Below are positions 27,795-37,493 of a DNA stretch of 64,000 bases, one piece after another. Within the stretch, counting starts at the first letter, position 1; every line of letters begins with the position of its first letter. This DNA is from Microcoleus sp. FACHB-68 (GTDB lineage Bacteria > Cyanobacteriota > Cyanobacteriia > Cyanobacteriales > Oscillatoriaceae). Made by a program: the position numbers and the translations under genes. Below the pieces are notes generated by a model. That model was given only the letters and a program-made list of their open reading frames with translations. It did not search any database and was not told the origin of the DNA. Location: NCBI RefSeq assembly GCF_014695715.1, contig NZ_JACJOT010000003.1, forward strand, positions 186,001 through 250,000. The letters are read 5' to 3'.

Positions 27795-28116
27795 CAAGAC
27801 AAACGCTGTCTCCGACTCTTGGGGGATAGCTGGGGATCGCGTGTTTCCTTGTGAGTTTGCAGGACAAGATAATGAAAAAGCAGAATATCTCTGCTAATCA
27901 TCTGCTAAAGTTAGCCATCAATTAAAGATATCAAGTTTTTTTAAAGCTGTAGGCTCGAGATTTAGCGGCAGCCGCCCTCCTCTGCTACGCATTTATTTTT
28001 TTTGTCCAGATTGAACGGGATAAGGGGAGAGGAATGGGAGATTTGGTTGCATCCGATATAAATCACGAATCAAATGCGCTTTAGCTGAGCTTCTAAATCT
28101 TCTGTTTAATACAATA
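27795..28116. other. Intergenic region between the two csbD genes
   Basis: No gene seen. It holds promoter material upstream of the csbD1 control element and ends at the csbD2 terminator. It contains a short T-rich tract (TTATTTTTTTTGTCC, near 27990-28004). Confidence 0.5.
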
Positions 28117-28150
28117 AGGGTCTGGGTAGCGAATGAGTTACCCAGACCCT
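28117..28150 (-). terminator. Terminator after csbD copy 2
   Basis: Perfect 12-base stem AGGGTCTGGGTA / TACCCAGACCCT with a 10-base loop. On the minus strand it is followed by a T-rich stretch. It starts about 19 bases after the csbD2 stop. Confidence 0.85.
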
Positions 28151-28168
28151 CCAGTCAAAGTATGAGAG

Positions 28169-28351
28169 TTAGTCCAGCTTGTGGTCGATCTCTTCTTTCA
28201 ATTCTTCCGCAGCATGACAAGTTTGCAAATCAAGTTCCTTGGCTTTACCTTCAACTCGATCTTGAGGATCGCAAGTAATTTCACCTACCACTTCTTGAGC
28301 TTTGCCTTCAAGGTTCTCTCCAGCCACTTTTGCTCTTTCTTGGATGCTCAT
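28169..28351 (-). CDS. CsbD-family stress protein, copy 2, with cysteines
   Basis: 60 residues: MSIQERAKVAGENLEGKAQE, then VVGEITCDPQDRVEGKAKEL. Clearly a paralogue of the CsbD gene 460 bases downstream on the same strand. It differs in having two cysteines (one at the CDPQD turn where copy 1 has G, one in QTCHAAEE) and a more acidic C-terminus. AAGGAG lies before the ATG. Role in the family is unknown. Confidence 0.88.
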   Translation of the reverse strand: MSIQERAKVAGENLEGKAQEVVGEITCDPQDRVEGKAKELDLQTCHAAEELKEEIDHKLD

Positions 28352-28691
28352 AAGCTTTCTCCTTATTTTTGAGCGCTTTGAACTTAAGTGAAAGTTGCAA
28401 CTTTAATATTAAGTCTATTCTTAGCTTAAGCAATATAGTTGAGCCAGCCCTCTACCTGAAGGCTGATTAAATTCAGGAATTTTTATTAATTTTCTGTTAA
28501 AATAAGAGAATGATTGTATTAAAGTTTTTACGCTTGATAATTGTTAAAAAAGTTCATAAAAGCAGAATCTGAATTTGTCTGCCGGCCTGAAATGCTTTCT
28601 TTGCCTATATTAAGTAAAACATTCTCCCAGCCGGCCCTGTATCGGGCTGCCGGTGTTAACATCCAATTTGGAAGCCACTGCGAAAGACGTT
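28352..28691. other. Divergent control region of csbD2 and uvrB
   Basis: About 340 bases between the minus-strand csbD2 and the plus-strand uvrB. It contains the csbD2 upstream element (28444-28468) and an AT-rich part (28480-28560). An open frame at 28541-28765 runs into uvrB in another frame and is not supported. Confidence 0.5.
28444..28468 (-). promoter_or_regulatory. Shared upstream element of csbD copy 2
   Basis: Partner of the element at 27770-27794 (20 of 25 bases the same), 93-117 bases before the csbD2 ATG. The distance to the start differs by about 29 bases between the two genes. Confidence 0.5.
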
Positions 28692-30695
28692 ATGGTGCAA
28701 TTTCATCTCCAAGCCCCCTTTCAACCCACCGGCGACCAGCCGCAAGCCATCGCACAACTGGTTAAGGGCATTCAAGCCGGCCACCCCTATCAAACCCTGC
28801 TAGGGGCCACCGGCACCGGCAAAACCTTCTCGATCGCCTCAGTGATTCAGCAAATCCGCAAACCCACCCTCGTACTCGCCCACAACAAAACCCTGGCTGC
28901 CCAGCTCTGCAACGAATTGCGGGATTTCTTCCCGAACAATGCCGTTGAATACTTTGTCAGTTACTACGACTACTATCAACCGGAAGCTTATATTCCTGTC
29001 ACCGACACCTATATCGAAAAAACCGCCTCAATTAACGATGAAATTGATATGCTGAGGCACTCAGCCACTCGTTCGTTATTTGAGCGCCAGGATGTGATTG
29101 TCGTTGCTTCAATTAGCTGCATTTACGGCTTAGGAATCCCTTCTGAATATTTGAAAGCTTCTATCCCTTTAAAAGTGGGAAATGAAGTTAATCAACGTCA
29201 ATTGCTGCGAGACTTAGCCGGCGTGCAATATACGCGCAACGATTTAGATTTAGGTCGAGGGCGGTTTCGGGTTAAAGGCGATGTTTTAGAAATTGGCCCT
29301 GCCTATGAAGACCGAATTATTCGAGTAGAGTTTTTCGGCGATGAAATTGACGCCATTCGTTATCTTGACCCCGTAACCGGCAACATCTTGCAAAGCGTAG
29401 AAGCCCTAAATATTTACCCAGCGCGTCACTTTGTTACCCCACAAGATCGCCTAGATATTGCTTGCCAAGCCATTGAGTCGGAACTAGAAGAACGGCTGGA
29501 AGAATTGCAAAAAGAAGGGAAATTATTAGAAGCCCAGCGCTTAGAACAACGCGCCCGCTACGATCTGGAGATGTTGCGAGAAGTGGGTTACTGCAATGGC
29601 GTTGAAAACTATTCTCGTCACTTAGCAGGGCGGATTGCCGGTGAACCCCCAGAATGTTTAATTGATTATTTCCCGAAAGATTGGCTACTCGTGATTGATG
29701 AATCTCACGTTTCAGTCCCACAAATCCGGGCGATGTATAATGGCGACCAAGCGCGTAAAAAAGTGTTAATTGAGCATGGATTTCGCCTTCCTAGCGCAGC
29801 CGATAATCGACCCCTCAAAGCTGATGAATTTTGGGAAAAGGTCAATCAGTGTATTTTTGTTTCCGCTACACCCGGAGATTGGGAAATAGAAAAATCAGAA
29901 GGTCATGTAGCAGAGCAAGTGATTCGGCCCACCGGCGTGATTGATCCAGAAATTTTTGTGCGGCCAACATCCGGTCAAATAGATGATTTATTAGGAGAAA
30001 TTAAAGACCGAGTTGACCGGAAAGAACGCACGCTGGTAACAACTTTAACCAAGCGCATGGCGGAGGATTTGACAGAATATCTCCAAGAGCGCGGAATTAA
30101 AGTCCGGTATCTGCATTCTGAAATTCAATCGATTGAGCGCATTGAGATTCTCCAAGCGTTGCGTGAGGGTGAATTTGACGTGCTAATTGGCGTCAATTTA
30201 CTGCGAGAAGGATTAGATTTGCCAGAAGTTTCTCTCGTGGCGATTTTGGATGCAGATAAAGAAGGATTTTTACGGGCGGCGCGTTCCCTCATTCAAACCA
30301 TCGGGCGGGCGGCGCGTCATGTGCAGGGACAAGCGATTTTATATGCCGATAATCTCACCGACAGCATGATCAAAGCGATTGACGAAACGGATCGCCGGCG
30401 GGGAATTCAAACCGCGTATAATAAGCTGCACGGAATTACACCGCAGTCAATTGCCAAGAAATCAGGAAATGCCATTTTGTCATTTTTGGATTTGTCGCGC
30501 CGGCTCAACTCCCAGCAGTTGGAAACCGCTTGCGAACAGGCTGATGAGCTTTCTTTAGAGCAGATTCCTGAATTAATCGGCCAATTAGAAGCGCAGATGA
30601 AAGAAGCGGCGAAGAAAATGGAATTTGAGGAAGCGGCGAAGTATCGAGATCGCATTAAAAATCTGCGAGATCGAATGCTCGGCAATCACCGATAA
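28692..30695 (+). CDS. uvrB: Excinuclease ABC subunit B
   Basis: 667 residues from ATG 28692 ([20 protein letters not shown]); a GTG at 28653 would add 13. UvrB verifies DNA damage handed over by UvrA and loads UvrC. Visible: Walker A GATGTGKT, the beta-hairpin region [29 protein letters not shown], helicase motifs VSATPGDWE and [13 protein letters not shown], and the C-terminal UVR domain ([20 protein letters not shown]) that contacts UvrC. Normal length. It stands alone. Confidence 0.97.
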   Translation: MVQFHLQAPFQPTGDQPQAIAQLVKGIQAGHPYQTLLGATGTGKTFSIASVIQQIRKPTLVLAHNKTLAAQLCNELRDFFPNNAVEYFVSYYDYYQPEAYIPVTDTYIEKTASINDEIDMLRHSATRSLFERQDVIVVASISCIYGLGIPSEYLKASIPLKVGNEVNQRQLLRDLAGVQYTRNDLDLGRGRFRVKGDVLEIGPAYEDRIIRVEFFGDEIDAIRYLDPVTGNILQSVEALNIYPARHFVTPQDRLDIACQAIESELEERLEELQKEGKLLEAQRLEQRARYDLEMLREVGYCNGVENYSRHLAGRIAGEPPECLIDYFPKDWLLVIDESHVSVPQIRAMYNGDQARKKVLIEHGFRLPSAADNRPLKADEFWEKVNQCIFVSATPGDWEIEKSEGHVAEQVIRPTGVIDPEIFVRPTSGQIDDLLGEIKDRVDRKERTLVTTLTKRMAEDLTEYLQERGIKVRYLHSEIQSIERIEILQALREGEFDVLIGVNLLREGLDLPEVSLVAILDADKEGFLRAARSLIQTIGRAARHVQGQAILYADNLTDSMIKAIDETDRRRGIQTAYNKLHGITPQSIAKKSGNAILSFLDLSRRLNSQQLETACEQADELSLEQIPELIGQLEAQMKEAAKKMEFEEAAKYRDRIKNLRDRMLGNHR

Positions 30696-30721
30696 CCTTT
30701 CTCGGAAAGTAGCCCAGAGAT

Positions 30722-30780
30722 CATAGCATTCGGTTCAATAAGTATGCCTTAAATTAAACATATATGAACCGAATGCTATG
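30722..30780. repeat. 16-bp perfect inverted repeat after uvrB
   Basis: CATAGCATTCGGTTCA (30722-30737) and TGAACCGAATGCTATG (30765-30780) are perfect complements separated by 27 AT-rich bases. It could be the uvrB terminator, but the long loop and lack of a T-run also fit a small palindromic repeat element. Confidence 0.7.
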
Positions 30781-30931
30781 CCACTACAGCGATAGTTGCT
30801 TGATAATTATCCCTAACTTTTTTGATAACTATTTTCTTTTAGAGCAGCTTGCTGAAGGGTTTATGAAGTCGCTTAAGAAGTCAAAAAAGAGAAAGAATTG
30901 AGGTTAAACCGGCAACCCCAATTAAACCCAA

Positions 30932-31768
30932 TCAAACAACGCCATGCTGCTTAAACCAAGCCTGTAAGCGCTGCCAGCCATCCTCAGCCGCCTCTTGGCG
31001 ATAACTAGGACGGTAGTCAGCAAAGAAAGCGTGGGGCGCATCCGGGTAAAGAATAATTTCCGAACCACTGTTGCCGGCTTTCAACGCTTCCTCCATTTTC
31101 TCAACAGATTCATTGGGAATTCCCTGATCACTGCCGCCATAAAGCCCCAAAACCGGCACCTTCAAATCAGCAGCAATATCAATCGGATGCTGGGGCGTTA
31201 ACGGCTTAGATTCCCCCACTAAACGCCCATACCATGCCACTCCAGCTTTAACATTGGGATTATGAGCGCTATATAACCAAACCATTCGACCCCCCCAACA
31301 AAAGCCGGTAATTGCAAGTTTATCCGCATTGCCTTTGCTGGATGTTTTTGCCCAAGCAACCGCCGCATCTAAATCAGATAGTGCTTGCTCATCTGGAACC
31401 TTAGAAACAACTTGAGAAATAATTTCTTGAACATCACTAAGTTGGGAAACATCGCCTTGACGGGCAAACATTTCAGGCGCAATGGCTAAATATCCTAACT
31501 TTGCAAACCGGCGGCAAACATCTTGAATGTGTTCATGCACCCCAAAAATTTCTTGCACCACCAGTACAATGGGAAAATTCTCACCCGTTGCCGGCATTGC
31601 CCGATAAGCCGGTATTTCACCATCGGTGACAGGAATCATCACCTCACCCGCCACCAAACTTTCACTATCTGTCGTGATCACTTGAGCAGAAATTGGGCGA
31701 ACTGCCAACGCAAACCCAGCCGCCAAAGCACTCGTAATGATAAATTTCCGGCGTGTAAAATCAGGCAT
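30932..31768 (-). CDS. Dienelactone hydrolase family protein, Tat-exported
   Basis: 278 residues. The N-terminus [18 protein letters not shown] is a twin-arginine type signal. The alpha/beta hydrolase core has nucleophile Cys in GFCWGG, Asp in GGSDQGIP and His in [10 protein letters not shown], the Cys-Asp-His triad of dienelactone hydrolases, plus [14 protein letters not shown]. The natural substrate is not known; cyanobacterial members are probably general carboxylesterases. Convergent with uvrB. Confidence 0.92.
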   Translation of the reverse strand: MPDFTRRKFIITSALAAGFALAVRPISAQVITTDSESLVAGEVMIPVTDGEIPAYRAMPATGENFPIVLVVQEIFGVHEHIQDVCRRFAKLGYLAIAPEMFARQGDVSQLSDVQEIISQVVSKVPDEQALSDLDAAVAWAKTSSKGNADKLAITGFCWGGRMVWLYSAHNPNVKAGVAWYGRLVGESKPLTPQHPIDIAADLKVPVLGLYGGSDQGIPNESVEKMEEALKAGNSGSEIILYPDAPHAFFADYRPSYRQEAAEDGWQRLQAWFKQHGVV

Positions 31769-32194
31769 TTGCTGTTCTCTTCTAAGACACCAGAAAGGAT
31801 TTTAACCGATTACCCAATGTCTAGTGGAACAACTGCGTATTTTTACAAGAATTAGGGTGCGGCTATTTTTCCAGGGCAACGCAACTGTTACATTCACAGG
31901 GTCTAATGCCTGAAGCGGATCTGCGCTTTGTTCTTAGCAGCATTAACCGTAAAACAGAAGTGCTTGCCTTTTCATCTGATCGCCGCGAGAAATGTTTCCT
32001 GACAATCGTAGTTTCTTCAACGTGAATCGCCTTAACCAAAGGTTAAACAGGGCTGATCTTTAAAAAAAAGTGAAAACCTTTACAGATTCTTCATAACTCA
32101 GATGTGGTGAACACCGTGGCGATCCGGCATAACAGTAATATCCAGGTCTTTTACTTGAGATGAGCAAGACCGTTGATTTTTAGATTCTCCCCCT
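31769..32194. other. Divergent intergenic region
   Basis: About 425 bases between the hydrolase and the DegT gene. A small dyad TTAACCAAAGGTTAA lies at 32032-32046, about 150 bases before the DegT start, and could be an operator. Nothing else recognised. Confidence 0.45.
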
Positions 32195-33343
32195 ATGACT
32201 AGCGCCTCTGTCAAAGTTCCGTTTGTTGACCTCACACTGCAACACCAGCCCATTCAAGCTGAGATAGAACAGGCGATCCAAACTGTGTTGCGGCGGGGAG
32301 ATTTCGTTCTGGGTGAGGCGCTGGCAGAATTTGAGTCCGCCTTTGCAGCAGCCTGCGGTGTGCCTTATGGCATTGGGGTTGCCTGTGGAACCGATGCCAT
32401 TGCCCTAGGATTGCAAGCCTGTGGCATCGACACCGGCGATGAAGTCATCTTACCGGCCAACACGTTTATTGCCACCTTAATCGGCGTCCTACGTGCCGGC
32501 GCGACGCCAATCTTAGTCGATTGTGACCCGCAAACTGCTCTGATAGACCTGGCAGCCGCCGAAGCCGCCATCACACCGAAGACACGCGCGATCTTACCCG
32601 TCCATCTTTACGGACAAATGGTTTCCCCGCGCCAACTACGAGACTTCGCCGGCACCTACAACCTAGTGATTTTTGAAGATGCTGCCCAAGCTCATTTAGC
32701 GGAACGAGAACGCTACCGCGCCGGCTCAATCGGCACTGCGGCAGCGTTTAGCTTCTACCCCAGTAAAAATTTGGGTGCCTTTGGAGATGGCGGCGCAGTT
32801 GTCACCGGCGATCCAGACGTGGCAAAAAAAATGCGAACCCTTCGCAACTACGGCGCACCGCAGAAATATTTACACACCGAAGTCGGGACAAACAGCCGGC
32901 TCGATACCTTACAGGCCGCTATACTCAAGGTCAAACTGCCCTATTTAGCCGGCTGGAACCGCGCCCGCAACGAAGCTGCCCAGCGGTATGACGCGTTACT
33001 TTCCCAGTTTGAGGGCATTAGTCCTATCCAAAACCAAAGCGGTGCCGGCCACGTTTACCATCTCTACACGATCCGCACCCTCGGTTCTGTCAGTCGCGAC
33101 GCGCTTCAAGAAGAACTCGCCAAAGTCGGCATCCAAACCGGCATCCATTACCCCATTCCTTGCCACCTACAGCCGGCTTACCAACACTTGGGCTACAAAC
33201 CCGGCGATTTTCCCCATGCAGAAGCCCTGTGCCAGGAAATTCTCTCGTTGCCAATGTATCCCGGACTGGAGGAGACACAAATTTCCCAAGTCGCTGCCGG
33301 TATTCAATCTTTCACCAGTCGCCAACCTGCAGCCCTTCGCTGA
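32195..33343 (+). CDS. DegT/DnrJ/EryC1/StrS-family sugar aminotransferase
   Basis: 382 residues. A PLP enzyme that makes amino-sugars on nucleotide carriers. Motifs: VPFVDLTLQHQPI at the start, GVACGTDAIALGLQACGI, EVILPANTFIAT, FEDAAQAH, and the PLP lysine in FYPSKNLGAFGDGG (about residue 189). Full length. It opens the polysaccharide-type locus with cyanoexosortase B and the SLBB/Wzc pair, so the amino-sugar is probably for a surface polymer; the exact sugar cannot be read from sequence. Confidence 0.93.
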   Translation: MTSASVKVPFVDLTLQHQPIQAEIEQAIQTVLRRGDFVLGEALAEFESAFAAACGVPYGIGVACGTDAIALGLQACGIDTGDEVILPANTFIATLIGVLRAGATPILVDCDPQTALIDLAAAEAAITPKTRAILPVHLYGQMVSPRQLRDFAGTYNLVIFEDAAQAHLAERERYRAGSIGTAAAFSFYPSKNLGAFGDGGAVVTGDPDVAKKMRTLRNYGAPQKYLHTEVGTNSRLDTLQAAILKVKLPYLAGWNRARNEAAQRYDALLSQFEGISPIQNQSGAGHVYHLYTIRTLGSVSRDALQEELAKVGIQTGIHYPIPCHLQPAYQHLGYKPGDFPHAEALCQEILSLPMYPGLEETQISQVAAGIQSFTSRQPAALR

Positions 33344-33428
33344 TTTTAGAGGGTTCAAGAGTCCCTTGTCTTTTGTCCTTAGTTGTTGGCAATGGACAAG
33401 ACAAGCCAAAATTCCCTGAGTTGACATC

Positions 33429-34313
33429 ATGCATATTGAGCGCAAAATTCCCGATGCTGTTGAGCGATACCTGTTCACCGGGCTGATCTTCAGCCTACTG
33501 GCCATTCTCTATGTACCCTTGCTGATGCACTGGTACTCTGGCTGGCTGAAAATCATTAAAATTAGCCTCGAACACGAATATTTCAGCCACGGGTTGATCG
33601 GGTTGCCCTTTGCCGCTTACATCAGCTGGATCAACCGAGAGCGATGGGTCAAACTAAGCGATCACACCCATCCTTTGGGTGGCTTCTTGCTGGGATTGGG
33701 GGGTGTCCTCTATCTCAGCGGGCTTCCGGATCTGGTTAATTTGTCTTTTCCAACGGTTCTTGCCGGCGTTTGTCTGTGGATCAAAGGCAAGGAAGGCATC
33801 CGGCTGCAAGCCTTCCCCTTGTTGTTAGTCTTGCTAGCCACTCCCACAGAAATTCCCTATTTAATTGCTCCTTATACCTTGCCCCTACAAAGCTTCATCG
33901 CCGGCACCGCAGGCTTTATCTTGACGCAATTTGGGCTGAATGTTACGGTGCAGAACATTAATCTATTTGTAGGAGGACGCATTGTTGAAGTCGCTCCCCA
34001 CTGTGCCGGTCTTAAAATGTTGTTCACCAGTCTTTATGTCAGCTTAATGCTGCTTTACTGGACTGACACTTATCGATCCCGTGGAACGACCCTCGTATTT
34101 TTGTGGCTAACTGTGGTGGTTAGCGTCACTGCCAATATTCTTCGCAACACCCTGCTTACCTTATTTTATGGAACCGGCCAAGAACAGGCATTTGATTGGC
34201 TGCACGAAGGATGGGGCGGCGATCTTTATTCTGCCGGTATGCTAGCACTGTTAATGGTCTTGCTCAATGGAATTGAAAAATTTAAAGAGAATTTTTATAT
34301 AGATTCCGATTGA
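33429..34313 (+). CDS. Cyanoexosortase B
   Basis: 294 residues, about eight membrane segments. Exosortases are transpeptidase-like membrane enzymes that cut and attach PEP-CTERM-type proteins. The catalytic triad is in place: Cys192 (APHCAGLKML), Arg239 (NILRNTLLTLF) and His259 (DWLHEGWGG). The gene name crtB used for this family clashes with phytoene synthase, so I give no symbol. Directly upstream of its partner gene. No PEP-CTERM target is visible in the window. Confidence 0.9.
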   Translation: MHIERKIPDAVERYLFTGLIFSLLAILYVPLLMHWYSGWLKIIKISLEHEYFSHGLIGLPFAAYISWINRERWVKLSDHTHPLGGFLLGLGGVLYLSGLPDLVNLSFPTVLAGVCLWIKGKEGIRLQAFPLLLVLLATPTEIPYLIAPYTLPLQSFIAGTAGFILTQFGLNVTVQNINLFVGGRIVEVAPHCAGLKMLFTSLYVSLMLLYWTDTYRSRGTTLVFLWLTVVVSVTANILRNTLLTLFYGTGQEQAFDWLHEGWGGDLYSAGMLALLMVLLNGIEKFKENFYIDSD

Positions 34314-34424
34314 TCCTCAGAATCACCTTAACCAGTGGGCATTTTGTTAGGGTTCAGTTCTCCACCGTTAGCTGTTAGCAAAGAGCTGACAGATTACAGT
34401 CAAGTGAAAATTAAAATTCTAGCT

Positions 34425-35159
34425 ATGCCCCTGTCTAAACTACTGCATCGATATCCACTGTCTAAAATTATCTTGCTGGGATTCCTACTAGGACTGATCG
34501 GCATAGGGGCAGTTCCTGGCTATTTTGCAGGAAACTGGCGCTGGGCAAGTCCCCCTCCAGTCCCCACTCTTGAACAGCTAAAAGGGTTGCGGAAAACAGG
34601 TTTAACCATTGCCGGTTGGCAGACACTACAGCAAGATACTGTCTTAATTGGCGGTCGCAATTGGTTACTGCTGGAAGTTCAGCACGCTCCCCAGACTAAA
34701 GCATTGATTCTGTTACTACCTCAATCTGATCCAAGTGATCAGCCGCAAGTTGAGTGGACAGACGTCAGCGGGTTGCAGCGCTGGATCTTAGATTCTTATA
34801 GTCAGATGCAGTTTACCGTTGCAGTTCCCCACGATGCCGACAGCCGTGGGGAGGCTAAATTTACAGCACAACAGGTTGCAACCGTCCAAGCCCGTTTTTT
34901 GCGAGCGAGGAACGAGCGGCAAACTTATGCAGTCTTGCAATGGTACGCTTGGCCTAACGGTGGCCATCCGGCACCGAGTCATTGGTTTTGGGCAGATCGT
35001 AGGGCGCAGTTATCGAACCGGCGCGTTCCTTGGGTGGCAGTGAGCATTCAGATTTCTATCGAACCTTTTGGCAATATTGAGCGATCCCGACAGTTGGCTG
35101 AATCTTTAGGTAAAACGGTTCAAGCGGCATTGATGGCCGGCCCTTTAGAGAATTTATAA
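34425..35159 (+). CDS. Cyanoexosortase B system-associated protein
   Basis: 244 residues from ATG 34425 (MPLSKLLHRYPLSKIILLGF); the frame opens earlier at 34335 but that part is not protein-like. One N-terminal membrane segment (IILLGFLLGLIGIGAVPGYF), then a soluble periplasmic domain ending in WVAVSIQISIEPFGNIERSR. Position right after cyanoexosortase B and the general plan fit the associated-protein family, similar in role to EpsI-type partners. Exact function unknown. Confidence 0.82.
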   Translation: MPLSKLLHRYPLSKIILLGFLLGLIGIGAVPGYFAGNWRWASPPPVPTLEQLKGLRKTGLTIAGWQTLQQDTVLIGGRNWLLLEVQHAPQTKALILLLPQSDPSDQPQVEWTDVSGLQRWILDSYSQMQFTVAVPHDADSRGEAKFTAQQVATVQARFLRARNERQTYAVLQWYAWPNGGHPAPSHWFWADRRAQLSNRRVPWVAVSIQISIEPFGNIERSRQLAESLGKTVQAALMAGPLENL

Positions 35160-35366
35160 AAAATGGGCATAATAAACCGTAAAATGCCTAAACCTAGCGC
35201 CTTGAATTCCTTTGCGATGTCGGGTTTTGTGAAGTGGATTGACGCTCACGGCTTCTCTAAAAAGTCGAAAAATTAACACGAATCTGGTACAAAATAGACT
35301 CAAAATTAAAAATAAATTATTAATAATTTCAGCTAAAAATAAACTTTTAATTGTCTGCATCTATTT

Positions 35367-37274
35367 ATGTTGAAACCGTCCGCTGTTTCCACTCAGAAGT
35401 TAACCGCGTTTTCCCTTGCCGGACTATATGCCGGCACCACAACTCTATTATTTACCGGCCTTGTTTGGATCGCCCCATCTCAAGCTTACCCCGCCAGCAT
35501 CCAGGCTCAAATCGGGCCGAATATTCCGGCTTCCCCAACACCGATTCCCAGCTACCCCCAACCAGCGCCACCGCCCCTGGAAATTCCCCGGCAGCCACCA
35601 CTCCAACCGATCCAGAACGCGCCTTTACCAGGATCAACCTTTGATGCCGGTCGAGCAGAGGACTATACTAACTATCGCTTAGGGCCGGGGGATCAAATTC
35701 AAATTCAAGTGCAGCGTTTTCCCGACCTAAATTTTGGGGGCGCGATTAACCCGGAAGGGAACATTGTCATGCCCTTAATAGGAAGCGTATTTTTAGACGG
35801 GTTAACCTTAGCAGAAGCCCAGGCAGAAATTCGCGGGCGGCTCAATCAGTATGTGGTCGATCCGGTGATTTCCCTGGCATTAGTGGTGCCGCGTCCGGTG
35901 GATGTAACAGTCGTTGGTGAAGTTGCCCAACCGGGTTTTTATGTCATTCCACCCAATATTTTACCGAGGGTATCTTCTGCGATCCTTCTAGCCGGCGGCA
36001 CTACCTCCGCCGCAGATTTGCGCTTTGTGCGGGTGCGCCGAACCTTACCCAACGGTTCCGTCGTTGAGCAAAATATTGATTTGCTCACGCCTTTGCAAAC
36101 CGGCAGCACCCCCCCCAGTATTCGGATAGAAGACGGCGATGCAATCGTCGTGCCAAAACAGACAATTCCTCAAGCTCAGGATTACGACACTGCGGCGCTC
36201 GCTAACTCGAATTTGGCGGCTAAAACACCCGTTGCCGTCAGCGTTACCGGAGAAGTGGGGCGACCCGGTTTGTATGCCCTGCAGCCCGGATTCTCGCGCG
36301 TGTATGACGCGTTGCTGGCTGCCGGTGGGGCTACAGCCGCCTCAGATTTAGCACAGGTGCGGGTGCGCCGTGCCCTAGGAAATGGTTCTGTAATTGAGCA
36401 AAATATTGACCTGCTCAGCGCTTTGCAAGGGGGCGTTCTGCCGGCATTTCCTCTGGCAGAAGGCGATGCGATTATTGTGCCCAAACGGGCTATCAGCTCA
36501 GATAGCGATCAGGTCAGCGAGTTAGTTGCCAATTCGACATTAGCATCCCAGGCACCCGTTCAAGTCACCATCACCGGCGAAATCGCAAAGCCCGGTTTTT
36601 ACCCGCTACAAGCCGGCGCAACGCGGGTTTCAGACGCTTTACTCACCGCCGGTGGCATTACCCAAAATGCAGACTTGCGGGTGGTGCGGGTGCGTCGGGC
36701 ACTCGGCGATGGGCGCTTCAGCGAGGAAACCCTCGACCTTTTTACCCCCCTGCAAACTTCAGCCGCTTTACCCGATTTGCGCTTGGCAACCGGCGATGCA
36801 GTGATCGTCCCCAGACTGGAACCGGGCCAAGATCGGGCCTATGACCGGCAGCTCGTTAGCCGCTCGACTCTGGCCAAACCCACAATCAACGTTCGAGTTT
36901 TAAGTTACGCTAGTGGTGCGGCGGGTACAGTTACGCTTCCCAGTGGCAGTACCTTTGTCGATGCCTTGAACAACGTTCCTCTAGACACCGCCAACCTGCG
37001 AAAAATCGCCCTGATTCGGTTTGATCCAGAACAAGGCAGAGCAGTCACCCTGGAAATTGACGGCAAAGAGGCACTTCGAGGCGAGCCGGCTCAAAATCCT
37101 CTCCTACAAGATAATGATGTAATTGTTATTGGTCGGAATTTTGTTTCTCGAATTACCTACGCCCTCAATACGTTTACTCAGCCTTTCCGCGATATTCTCG
37201 GTTTTCTCCTATTTTTTGATTCTTTACAAAATAGCGCTGGAAATATATTTGCCCCTCCGGGAAGCCGGCGATGA
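35367..37274 (+). CDS. Polysaccharide export protein with multiple SLBB domains (Wza-like)
   Basis: 635 residues. Signal/anchor LFTGLVWIAPSQA, a Pro-rich linker, then a Poly_export domain (YRLGPGDQIQIQVQRFPDLN) and three SLBB repeats (VTVVGEVAQPGFYVIPP; VSVTGEVGRPGLYALQPG; VTITGEIAKPGFYPLQAG), each followed by ADLR.VRVRR. A fourth, more divergent repeat lies near 520-600. Wza-type proteins form the outer-membrane channel for surface polysaccharides. It has more SLBB units than E. coli Wza (two). Followed by the Wzc-like gene. Confidence 0.93.
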   Translation: MLKPSAVSTQKLTAFSLAGLYAGTTTLLFTGLVWIAPSQAYPASIQAQIGPNIPASPTPIPSYPQPAPPPLEIPRQPPLQPIQNAPLPGSTFDAGRAEDYTNYRLGPGDQIQIQVQRFPDLNFGGAINPEGNIVMPLIGSVFLDGLTLAEAQAEIRGRLNQYVVDPVISLALVVPRPVDVTVVGEVAQPGFYVIPPNILPRVSSAILLAGGTTSAADLRFVRVRRTLPNGSVVEQNIDLLTPLQTGSTPPSIRIEDGDAIVVPKQTIPQAQDYDTAALANSNLAAKTPVAVSVTGEVGRPGLYALQPGFSRVYDALLAAGGATAASDLAQVRVRRALGNGSVIEQNIDLLSALQGGVLPAFPLAEGDAIIVPKRAISSDSDQVSELVANSTLASQAPVQVTITGEIAKPGFYPLQAGATRVSDALLTAGGITQNADLRVVRVRRALGDGRFSEETLDLFTPLQTSAALPDLRLATGDAVIVPRLEPGQDRAYDRQLVSRSTLAKPTINVRVLSYASGAAGTVTLPSGSTFVDALNNVPLDTANLRKIALIRFDPEQGRAVTLEIDGKEALRGEPAQNPLLQDNDVIVIGRNFVSRITYALNTFTQPFRDILGFLLFFDSLQNSAGNIFAPPGSRR

Positions 37275-37350
37275 GTTCTGAGTCCTGAGTGCTGAGTCCT
37301 GAGTGGGAGAGGGAAGAGTGGGAGAGTAGAAGAGTGGGGGAGGGGGAGAT
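37275..37350. repeat. Heptamer repeats (GAGTCCT / GAGTGCT, then GGGAGAG)
   Basis: A short array of TGAGTCC / TGAGTGC words right after the SLBB stop, turning into GGGAGAG/AAGAGTG words. The same word family occurs at 46216-46240, 50588-50625 and (reversed) 51330-51358. The end of the gap (37445-37475) has AAAATCTAA-type words. Confidence 0.8.
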
Positions 37351-37493
37351 AGATCAAGAAATCGGGAATTAAAGGAAAAATTGGTAAGTTAAATACTCAT
37401 TCGCGTCATAATTTAATTAATGGTTTACGTTTGAATAAATCAGCGATTTAAAATCCAAAATTTAAAATCTAAAATCTTCCGGAGCCGGCTGCT

